DNA from: Symsagittifera roscoffensis
Taxonomy: Eukaryota; Xenacoelomorpha; Acoela; Convolutidae
Assembly (NCBI RefSeq): GCF_963678635.1
Contig: NC_087068.1
Coordinates: 6,723,907-6,787,906, forward strand
Length of the DNA stretch: 64,000 bases
Direction: 5' to 3'
This document shows, piece by piece, positions 12,301 to 24,300 of the stretch. The translations under genes and the position numbers were made by a program. Within the stretch, counting starts at the first letter, position 1, and every line of letters begins with the position of its first letter. Under the pieces are notes generated by a model. It saw nothing but the letters and a program-made list of their open reading frames with translations, did not search any database and was not told the DNA's origin.

Positions 12301-15300
12301 CAGTTGGGTGGAGGGGGTCCCGTCCGAGTGACTGCACTCCATGTCCCCACCGGGAAAAGGCAGGGTGGTTGAGAAGAGACAAATTGCACGCAGCAGATAC
12401 AGGGTGCTGAAGATGAACAGAAATCGACGCAAGACTGAAACAGAATTGAAAAAGAGCTAAACTGTCGAATAAAAATTATAAATTCTCAGAAAAGGAGCTA
12501 AATATTCTCGGAAAAGTAGGTAAATATTCTCGGAAAAGTAGGTAAATATTCTCGGAAAAGTTGCTAAATTTTCGAATTTTATCGTAATATCTTCTGCTCT
12601 TCTACCGTTAAAAAAACAAAGGCGAAATAAGACTGCTCTATTTTGTATCAGATAATTTTTTGTCCTCAATTTTTGCTTAAAATTTGATCGCAAACATTTT
12701 TTTAATGATTTTTTACTATTTAATTTTTTCATTAGTATTACAATGGCTGTTTTGGGTTGAATTTAAAAAAAGCTGCTGTTCAACGCAGGTTGACCAAAAA
12801 AGTGGCCATCAAATAGTGCACAATGGTGAGCATATACACACTGTGCGCAACAGTTACAGGGTGCTAAAGATGAAAATGAACCAACAAGCATTTGGGCCCC
12901 GTAATGAAAATCTGCTTTTTCTATCTTCAAATTGAAATTTGGTAAAATATAAAACTTACACTGAAATACTACTCAATTTGAAAATTCACTCACTGATGCT
13001 GCTGTTTCTGTGCAGTGTTACAATAACCACTGTTACGATGCCCTGCACTATTAGGATGAGCTCGGCACACGACAACGCCCAGAATTGAGGTGACACGAGG
13101 TCAAATACGAGGTCACGCAAAGGGGGCTGGTTCAGAGGCATGCGGTCATTGCCAAACACCACCTAAACAAATTTAAGAATAAATTGAAAAAGTTCATATT
13201 CAGAAATACAGTTTGATGTTTTCTCAAAATATTTTTGAACTTTGGAAAATTTCTTTCTAAAGTTTTCGGTACACTTTGTCTCAAAATTATTTCAAGATTT
13301 TTATGTAAACGGACTAAACTTCATCGTAGGTTGTAATTTGACTTGTTGATAACATAAGATTAGGATAGTTGTGTAAAAAGAAGTCGGTTGCTACGCATGT
13401 AACCGAGAAGGGTCCTAAATTTTTGAGAGCAGTTACAACCACTGAAATTAAGTCATGAAAAAACTGTAGAAATAGCCTAGATTGCCAAAACTTCAACCCA
13501 TCTTACATTCTCTCAAAACGTAAGGTATTGGAGTCCGTTTTGTTTGTTTTAATTTAAAATAGTTTCCACAACACAATTTCTCCAAACTCATTAAAAAAAA
13601 TTATCCCAAAAGGAGAAGAAGAAAATGAACTCGAATTCTCCAGTCTTAGACCAATTCACTTTTACCCGTCCTTGGCAAATTAATAGAAAGATTTTTCAAT
13701 AACGGAATGCTAGATTGTGTCATTCGACCACAAAAGCTACATCATGCTCATTTCTGTTGCAGACCAAATTGAATTACAATTGATGCTGTTGCTTCCCTAG
13801 TAGAAGAAATCAGATTTGATTGGGACCTCCAAGCCATTGAAACTCAGTATACTTTCCTTGATTTACAGAAAAACCGTTAAGCACAAGGTTCTCTTGAACA
13901 AATATTATGATTACGGAATTAGAGAATCAGCTTATATTATTCTAGTTTCAAATTTATCAGATCGTAAACAATATGTATGAATCAACTGAATCAAATTACA
14001 AAGTCAAAAAATAAAAATTTCAGTCACAAGGGTTCTATTCTAGGTCCAGTTTTTGAATCTGTTAGATATTGAAACACAAACGCCTATCTCTACTCCAATG
14101 ATAAGTTATAAAATTACTACCCGAAAATATAAACTGAAAAAAAACCAGAAAAAATGTATTAGCAAAAGCAACAGAAAGGCTGAATATAAGCAAAAATACT
14201 TTTGACTTAGAAAAATTAAAAACAGTTAACTTCACTAAAAAAGTGAGAGGAATAACTACTCAATTAAAAGAAACAATGATGACATTGAGCAAAAACACAT
14301 TTTCAAATACCTGGGTTAGCATCTCGATAAAGTTAGAAGAATCAGTTGGAAAGAGGAGCCCTCTTCTGCAACTCTACCCCTTTGTTGATGACGGAGTCAT
14401 CGAGGTGTGCGGGAAACTGACGCAATACAAAGACCTCGCAGAGGATCAATGCAATCAACTCGTGGAACCCAAGAAAAGCCAAACTCATCTTACAGGACAA
14501 TTATCTAAAGTGTTTTCATGCTGCCGCAAATACGATGCTAGCTGAACTTCGAAAAACTTTCCGGATTCGGGACGCACAAGCAACAATTCGTCACCTCATA
14601 CGAAACTGTGTGAAGTACTACGATACAACGAAGAGTCCAATTCACCATTGATGGGAGAACTACCCAAAGAAAGAATAACTCTTTTGCCGTGCTTCAATCA
14701 CACTGGTGTGGATTTTTCTGATCCTTTCGTGACACAGAACGGCATGCAGCTGTCGAAATCAAGCATTGCTTTATTTATTTGTTTCAGAATACAGGCCATA
14801 AGTTTTGCGCTAACACTTGGTTAGTCCGCGCAGTTTTGTACTGCTGCTTTGAGACAAAAAAATCTGTGCTAGTAAAGGGGCTCCAGCGACGACGTTCTCA
14901 CACAATGGACTGAACTTTGTTGGAATTAAAAACGAACTAAGGCAATTCCAAATAACCTAACAGAGAAATTCGGTAAAAGATGAATGCCGATTTTTGCAGA
15001 TGCTATTGGAATCACATGGACAATAATTTCCCCAGGAGCTCAGGTGGACTTTGATTCCCCCAGGAGCTCCTCACTTGGGTGGACTTTGAAAATAAGGAGC
15101 GAAACTTGCAAAACCACATCTGATACGAGTCATGATGATATTTGTTTGACGTACGAGGAACTTTTTGCTCTACTGTACGACGCTGAAACAATCCTGAACT
15201 CATGGCCATTCCTTCCGATTCTTAACGATGTTTCGGACCTGCGGACCCTAACACTAACTATGATGGTGACAGGAAAAGAGATGCAGTTTTTGGCAATACC

Positions 15301-18300
15301 AGTGCCCCCATTCACGACAAGTACCCTTCAGCCGTTTGAAACACATTCAGCCAAACGGTGGGCCCACATGCATAAATTTATTAATATTTTCTGCATGTGG
15401 GGAAAACCATTCCCCTTTACAATGGCCACTAGCTCAGGTTATGGAAGAATTTCTTAGGAGAGACAATCAACGCCGTTCAGCGTAATGAGTTATGACCGAG
15501 GTGGTTAACTCATAGAGTAATTTCGGATAGGGTACACCGTCTGCTCGTCACGCTATCTTATTTTCGGCCGGATAGATTCGTGCAACTTCTTAGTCTAATA
15601 CCGATCCTAATCTTACTCTTATACTATCTAGTCTCAGGTTGTTTAACTAGTCTCTGCTAGGCTCAATAGATCTAGGGTATACTGGTTTATTGCGGCTGCT
15701 GAAGTTCTCTTGGAGAGGCAACTAATTTCTAAGTTAAATTCAAATCTCTCTGGTGCTGAAATTACAAGTAATTTCAGCACTTACAAATAAGTGGGTTGTT
15801 AGTTAGATGGATCATGATTGGTTAATATTAAATACTTTACAATGGTAAAATATCTAATTTATCCAATCATAAAATGTAGTTTAGATCAGGTTCCACCCAT
15901 CCGGGTTTTACAGAGTTTTTTAGAATAGTCTTTCTGCAATTCAAAGGATGGATGATGGACGTTGGTATTTGGCGAACATCATAATTCTTCTGGGTTCTCT
16001 TGTTAGAGAAGTTCCAGGTTCAATCGCTGTGTCTTCTCATGACAACGACTGGGTTTTCGCAACAAACTCAAATCTGATTTCAGAATGGTTGGCTATGACA
16101 GGTTTTTCTGATCCATGTAGAGAACTTCTTTTGGGTTGACCTTGTCTGGGAATGGCGTGGAGATTGTGCGTGGAGGGGATGCCTGGTTAGTCGGATCTGT
16201 ACATATACTTGAACATCGAGGTGGTCATTGTTCTAGTTCAATGAAGTCCTTTTCTGCGAAGTCAAGTCGTACTCTAAATCCTTTGAGTTGTGATTGTGGG
16301 CGGCATATTGATTGTGGTTGGCCATTATTTTTCGAGTGTAGTGGGGTCATTTTGTCTTTGGATGTTCGTCTTTGGTGTTGTATGCTGATCTATATACTGC
16401 AAGGTATAATTTACATTTTAAAATTTTTTTATTAGTTTGGTGTTTTAATTATGATTTTGGTTAGTTGTTTTCACGAAAGCTTTTTTTTTGTTTTAGTTCG
16501 GTTATTTTGAAGAGTTACTCACCCTTGAGTACCTCTTATTAAAAATAGAAGTGTGGTCACAAAGCGTGGATGTAGCGCGGTGGGTTAGGCCGGCTATAGA
16601 GCATGCTCAGGACGTCCTCTCTGGTGGGTTAGGCCAGGAGTGGGAGTATGATTTCGTGCGGCTTCTGTGAGAGGTCCTGTTATGTGATAACGTTTTATGT
16701 TGGGTTTATTGTGGTTTTTCTTATGTTTCGTTGGTTGTGTCCTTTTTTCAAAAATCAAATTGTTTTTGGTATGGGTTTGTCTTTCGACTTTTTTGAGTTT
16801 TATTATTTCTTTCTTAGACTTTATAATAGTCTTCAAAAGAATAAATTATCCAGTTTTAAACTGGGTTAATCCGGTTTGGGTACCGTTGGTTTGCTTTTCT
16901 TAGTCATGCTGTTATTCTATGTGTTGTGGTGTTTAGTAAGCTGCATTGGTTAGTTTTGTTTAGTATATAATTCCTTTCCAACCGGGTTAAAGTAAAGATT
17001 GAAACTTGTTATCGTGTGTTAGAGTTGTTGAGTGTGAAAGCTTGAAACTAAAATTCATTATTTAAACAATTCTTCGTGGGCGAGCTGTGCGAGTTTGGAT
17101 AGAATTCTTGTGCGAGTGAATGGAAATATCAAAAGGTTAGTACTGCATTTTCGTCTTATCAATTTACTACATAGAATTTCAATTTTACTGCTAGTTTTTG
17201 GGGAAAAATTAAGTTACAAATTTTCATCATTATTAGAGTTACTGCTTTTAGGGAAGTAATTTATAAATTAATTTACTACATTTGTATGAACTTTATTTAA
17301 TTTAGCTGGTGCAAAAGGTTATTAGAGTTTTGAACAATTTGAAGAAGTTTTCTATTTTTTATTTTTCTTTTGTGTATTTTGCAGATGATCGTGAGATGAA
17401 GACTAAAAATCAAAATGAGACATGGATAAAGATTGGTTAGTTTTTTAATTTGAATTTATTAGTTAAGAATATGATAAATTATACTTACCTGTTAGTCGTC
17501 GGGGAAAAAACCGTGGGGGAAGATGTCGTGTATTATGTCGGAATTTGTTAGTAATTTTGCTAGTATGCGAATGATGTTTTTAGTTTGAAGCAGTGGCCAA
17601 AGCAATTGAAGTGCTTTAATGGTTTTTAGTTCTTCAGTGCCAACTGCAAAATCATAAGGTGTGTTTTGGATGAGATTATATAATTTGTGATTGTATTTAG
17701 TGTTGTGGATGACTTCTAATATTGGGATTTCTATAGGTTGAATAAATTCATGTGGGATAAGGAAGGGTCTGGATTCTTCTGCGTTGAAGGTCTTTGTCAT
17801 GGGACAAAAAATATACATTTGGGTTATGGGATCATAATTGCGAAGAATACCGTGAAGGTTAGTATCTTTGATGCAATATGTGAAGTTAAGAAAAAATGGT
17901 GAAGTGTACTTAGAGTTAATAAATTGAAAACGGTGGTGTGGTTATCTTGATGGAGTGTGTAGATCAAAGTGATTTTGTATGAAGCGATAATATGTATATG
18001 TGTGGGTTTGTTTAGTGCGTAACATAATATCGTGTGAGCAGTGCAAATCTCTTTCATGTGGTGCAAGGAAATGAAAGGTTAGTGAAAATAATTGAAATTT
18101 TTCTTTAAAACTTTCGTAAGATTGTGTGTCGGTTAGTGCTTCAGAAATGATGTGATCGAATTTGCGATCAAATATATTGAGTGTAAATACATATGGTGTT
18201 TTGATGAAAATTTTTTCTGTGATTTGTGGGTTAGCGAAACGGTCATCATCTAAAAATTGGTCTTGGTTAGTTCGGATGATGTTGTGATCGTAATATTCTA

Positions 18301-21300
18301 GCGTGTATTCGTTAGCTCGGGGTGCAGTGTATGTTTTTAGTGACTTTTTATATCCTATATAAGTAAATTGTCTATGTGTTAGTGGTGTGGTGAGTCGATA
18401 TAGCATATCTTTATTTCTTTCTATATCGATGTGAGTATTAGATAAAGGTAGGCAAAGGGGGTTAGTAAAATGATAATATGATGTCCAATGAAGTGTAGGC
18501 ATTAAAACTTGTTCATCTACAAAATTACGTGTGTCGTTAGTGTTGTTAGGGGTGTTCAAGGTATACTGTGGAAATGAGGGTAGGGTGATGGCTAAAAAAT
18601 CTTTCGTGTTAGTGTGATTTGGATGATTAATATATTCCCGGGCTGTTCCTGGTTTTGTTGGAAATGGATGGTTCGGGAATTTTCTTTTGAAAGTGCGATA
18701 AGCTCTATTAGTGCTATTTGATGATTCGGTGGATGTGGAGGATGGTGCTAATGATGCGGTATAAGCTGAAGAGGGTGTAGGGGTAGGTGGGTTTAATGAT
18801 TCTATTGTGGATGAAATCTGGTTTATAGTGGAATTTTCAAGGTGGAAGGGTTGTTGTTGTAGGGTGATAAAATTATCTAGTTCCTGGGAGATTTGGGGAG
18901 TATCTGGAGAATTGGATGATCGGTCTGAATGAAATGAAGAGTAGGTTGGGGTGACTTGCGAAGCATAAGAGGGTGTAGAAATGGATGGGAGTGGGTTATT
19001 TGGCGGGATTGGTTGAAAAGGGGGTTTTGAAAAAACTGAGGAGTTGGTTTGAAAATTATTGGATGGAGATGGTTCAGAGTCTGCAAATTCATCAGGGGTT
19101 TCAATATCTGGGTTATTGAGTTGTGAGATGGAGTATAAAACTGAAATATGTGAATTAGTGTCTGAATTCATGCCTGATGTTACATTATTGGTTGGGAAAT
19201 CGGGTGGCGGGAAAGCAAAAAGTGGAATTATTGTAATTGGAGTGTTGAGGTTGGTCGGGTGGGAATTTGAGCGGTGTAGGGATCCAAGTTGTCGGCTCAT
19301 CGTGGGCTAAAAAAATTATTATTTTGAGACTGAAAAGCGGTGGTATGGGGTTGTTCTATAATTTGTTCATATGTATTTTCATCTAGTGGATGGTGTGTCA
19401 TTATATGTTGAATGGGACTTTGTGATATGGTTGGTCTAAAATTTGGATTATGTGTTATTGCTAAATTTCGAAAATTTCGTGGGACTAGTGATAGTGCATG
19501 GTTATGTGGTAGGGGTGGTAACTGTGGTGCTGTAGGCGTTATGTCTACATTGTTATGTTCTTCGTCGTATGTGTTCTGTCTTGTTGCTATTTTTGTGTTG
19601 TATTCTTTTATTTGTGCGTCTAAAAGAATTTTGTTTATTGATGATGAAAAAATTCCAAAAAATCCTGCAAATAGTATGCGTGCTACACTTGCTTGTCTAT
19701 TTACTTGTGTGTGTATAGCGCATGTATTATAGATTCCTTTTAAAAGCGAAAAAAGAAATCCTATAAAGTTAAACATTGCGTATAAAATAGTCAATTTTTC
19801 TAAGATGTAGTAGGGCCATCCTAAAAAATCGAAAATTTCATTTTTTAGTGTAACAAAGCAAAAGTATTTATAGGTGAAATATCTTGTGGTCTATATTTTT
19901 CACCGTTTAGATATATATAGTCTTTGATGTCTTTAAAATATCCGCTATAGTCTTGTGTATAAATATCTGCAAATCCTGCGGTTTCGGCAAGTTTGCGTAA
20001 GTTTTGGTCAATTGATTGTCTTTGTATAGTGTCCATTTGTGTTAATAATTCTTGGAATTGTTGTTTTCTAATGTGATGTTGGATATCGGATTTTGAATAT
20101 ACTCCAATTGATTGTAGGTCAATATTTGGGTTTCGAGCAATAGCTCTGATGCTTTCAGGTGAAAATTTTTTGAGTGATTGCATTAATGTGGGATATGGGG
20201 TGAGAAGGTAATATTTATCTTCATCAGGGTTCAGTTGAACTACATTGTGGCTATTTTCTGATCCACATGGGACTGCGGTATCCCAAAAATAGGTTCGTCT
20301 TGAAAGCGTGTCAACGAAATGTACTTTATTCTTATAAAAGATAGGGATTCTTTTATAGCATCGTTTATCTTCAAAAACATATAGTGGTGATACTTTTTTG
20401 GTACAGGTATAAAACCATAAAATGTTTCCTTCATAGTCTAAAAAATTTGATCTATTTCCTGATAGTAAATATCCTGCGTAGGGTATTTTTAATACTGCTA
20501 GTGCAAGTGATTGTAGGATTTGTGTCCTTTCTAATTCGCATAGTTGGTGAAGTGTTTCTAATTCAGAGAGTGACATTTCTTGAAAAATTCGGCTAATTGT
20601 GTAGTCTAATTTCATATCTAGGTGAATATCATAGTGGATATTACCGAAATATGTACTATTCATTAGTGATAGTTCTTGTAAACGTGTGCTTCTAGTGTCA
20701 TGGGGCTTTAGATGTCCACCAGGTTGACTTTTACTTTTTTGAAAATCAACTGGTATATATGATGTTCCTTCGTTTATGGGGTGACCTGTGGCGTATGGGT
20801 CGATTTTTACTTTTCCAGTGGTCATGTCGAATCCTTTTTCGTATTCAACTAATATCTCGGAGTATTGTGTTTTGAGAAGTGGATTTCTGTATTTACATGC
20901 AAGTTCTGTTTCTTGATATATTTGAAAACGTGTCAATTTATTTTCTATATTGTGTACGTTTCTAAAATTAGAACTTTGTCTTCGTGATGGATGGACTTGT
21001 TCATATGGAATTGATTGTATAAAATATTTTTCGTGAAATTTTATCATACGAGCGTGTATTTTTGCTACTTGAAATGTTGTACATGTGTCTTCGGAGAACC
21101 AAACAATTGTTGCTTGTGTTCGTGTTGTAGGGTCACAATAGCCTTGATCGTTTTTACAGGGTAATCTAATTCCTTGATAGATCATTGTGTTGTCAGATAA
21201 ATCGCGTGTGAGTTGTTTTTTTTTCGAGTTGTATTTTCCAATCGAAAAACATGATTTCATGATATCCTTTATTTTTTGTGTCTGCTTTGCAGTTTGATGG

Positions 21301-24300
21301 GTCATTTATACCAATGTGTGGTATCCAGTGTTTATCGTGTATATCATAAGTTAATCTTCCGTGTGCGCCGTTGTATGGGTATTTTTCATCTAATTTTATA
21401 TGTCCTTGATATCTTTCAAGTTCTGCTTGATGTACAGAATCTGCAAAGACTTGGAAATATACCAATGTTCTATCTGTGTTTTTATTTCTTGTGATATTGA
21501 GTCTTAGTAACTCGTTTTTACAATCTTCGGGATTTGAGATGTAAAAGTCGTTCGATATTACTCTGGTAGAATGATTCGTGGTCAAGTCGGTTTTTATTTC
21601 CATTTGAGACTTGTGAACAATGTACTTTCTTTTCAGAAAATGTTGCTGTGAATTTATATCCTATAACTATTGTTGCTCGGGCTTTTGAATAAAGTGTCGC
21701 TATTACATTTGTTGTTTCTATGGCTTGTGGTTCTGTTTCGCATTGTGATACTTGATTTATTGCATATTTGTGTAGTGTTTTTTGTTCGTTTTCTTCACAA
21801 TCGTAATGTGTTACTAATAAATCTTGGGGTCCTGTGCGGGGGGAAGGGTTTATGTTTTCATTGGAGGTTATTAGAAAAAGGAGTTGGAGAAAAATTAAAA
21901 TTTTTAGAATATACATGTGTATGACAATCCTGAGTATGGGTTATAAAATGTGATGTAACCAATTGTCTTTTTGGTATATCTGTCGTATTTGTATATCACT
22001 TCAGTTGTTATAAACGGTGGTGGTAGGGATTGAGCTGTTATATTTGGTGGGTTTAATGGATAGGGATGTTGAGTAATGTTGTTTAATTTAACCGTGATTT
22101 CAATTGTAGACTATTTTGTTGGAGTATTTGGATGTTATGATCACGAATGTCTTGGTGAATGTCTTGTCTCACCAGAAGGTCGCACCAGATGAGTTATGAC
22201 CGAGGTGGTTAACTCATAGAGTAATTTCGGATAGGGTACACCGTCTGCTCGTCACGCTATCTTATTTTCGGCCGGATAGATTCGTGCAACTTCTTAGTCT
22301 AATACCGATCCTAATCTTACTCTTATACTATCTAGTCTCAGGTTGTTTAACTAGTCTCTGCTAGGCTCAATAGATCTAGGGTATACTGGTTTATTGCGGC
22401 TGCTGAAGTTCTCTTGGAGAGGCAACTAATTTCTGAGTTAAATTCAAATCTCTCTGGTGCTGAAATTACAAGTAATTTCAGCACTTACAAATAAGTGGGT
22501 TGTTAGTTAGATGGATCATGATTGGTTAATATTAAATACTTTACAATGGTAAAATATCTAATTTATCCAATCATAAAATGTAGTTTAGATCAGGTTCCAG
22601 TAAGTCAAAACCGCAAGGGGTTGCTAAATTCGACTTTTCATCAAACTAAAGAAGCTCCCAATCAGTCTTGAATGAACTTGGTTCATTCAAGGTGGTCGGC
22701 AATGTTGCTTGCAAAACCAGGGTTTGCATCTCGATAAAAAATAGAAATCAAAGATCAAAAGATTGTTTTCAAAACAAAGTTGAAAAAAATGCGAAATCAT
22801 CTATCAATTGCGCAACACTTTACAAAAGCATCAACTGAGCCAGCTTCAATCATATATGTTTGTAAAACTTCTATGAAAAATTATTTACTGTGAATGTGAA
22901 TTTTTGTGTCTGAGGAAAATATTCACTTTCGATGGAATCTTCAAATTACATAGCAATCAAACAAGAAAAAAATCAGTGATGAGTTCTGAAGATTACTTTA
23001 AGTTTTCAATTATAACTAGAACAAGAATCATTTACAAGTATCGCATATATTTCCTTTTTTTTGATTGCAAATTGACTTGGAATGAAATTTTCAACTTTCT
23101 CTAATACTTTCTACAGAATATAGTAATCGGAACTAATGGGCTATCAAATTTTCTATTCTTATTTTTTCTCATAGTAACGGTTGTTTCCAATGTTTACAAT
23201 TTTGTCAAATTTTATCAAATTTTTAACAAAACATTTCATTCATTTCAATAGTTGTCAAATATGAGTATTGTGCAAAAGTTTAATTGCAGTACTAGACCAC
23301 TATCCCGTTTAAAACTTTGTTTTTTCAAATAAGAGACGTCTGAAAACAGGCAAAACGTGTCTAATGACAGTCATTTTGGTTGTTCTTTTAGGAAAAATTT
23401 TCAGTAAAAAAAAATTTATAAACGTGGAACTATACTGAAACAATTTATTTTTGTTCCGACCATTGAAAATGATTAGGAACTTTGTAAAGGAACTTTGTAT
23501 TTCGGTGTGTTTTAGTTTTCTTCTTTGTTTTCTTCGCAAAATCAGGTACCACAATTAATTATCGGATTGAATTGCGTGATATATCATAATAAAACCCTTT
23601 CAACCAGTTGTGATTTCAACCAACTTAAAAAAAATCCATTTTTAGTGTCGAGAAAAACCGGTTTGAAATTTTTGAATTTTGTCTCAATTGAAGTAATAAA
23701 AAGCAAGCGAGCAGGCTTAAAACATCTGAATTATGCCTGATTTAAGACCTTAAAACTAATTTCCCAGCAAGTAGAACTAGGTTTTGGAATTTTTCAGTTT
23801 CATTTTGATAACCAAAAACTTCAAAAATTTTCCGCTAAATTTTTTGAAATATGTTTTTTTTAATTTCTTTTGAAATTTTCTTGTCATTTTTCTACAGAAA
23901 CTTTTGTTCTCTTTGCCTACATTACTATGACTGCCTTTTATGCTGAAATTATATAATAACATCATATCTTGCTTAAGACCAAGCAGAAAAAACTACACTA
24001 ATTTTGAAAAAAAATGTGCTAAACTGTAGGTTTCTAAAAACTATGATCTGAACGCTCTGTGATACTTGCACACTAACCGACTATCCTTGTTATTATTTAA
24101 ATATGGTCTAATCACTTTTTTATTAGGAAAAACGATTTGAAATCAAGCTCAAGTTGAACTCAAGTAATTATTTACAAAGCTAATTAAGGCAAAAAACACA
24201 ATAGCAAGATAGAACTGGGAGCTCGCTGACCTCGCAAGCATTATCTTTTTTACAATGCAGTATCAAAAAAGTATCACGATATGCAATATCCTGTGGACCA

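Larger units (their letters stand above)
15486..22599 (-). mobile_element. Young LTR element with env-like gene and accessory ORF but no gag-pol
   Basis: It has two 410-bp direct LTRs with TG...CA ends, one mismatch between them, a GTAA duplication outside, and a PBS next to the 22190-22599 LTR, giving minus orientation. The 6.3-kb interior encodes, from 5' to 3', a short coding remnant (22114-21904), an envelope-like gene (21916-19297) and an accessory ORF (19300-17492), then 1.6 kb without clear genes. I find no capsid, protease, RT, RNase H or integrase. The LTR and PBS match the Ty3-like element at 50892-64000, so its enzymes could mobilise this copy. Confidence 0.85.

Noticed and set aside
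12457-12732. 91-codon minus frame with YLLFREYLAPFLRIY repeats
   Set aside because: It comes from a short tandem repeat of ggtaaatattctcggaaaag at 12500-12565; intronic.
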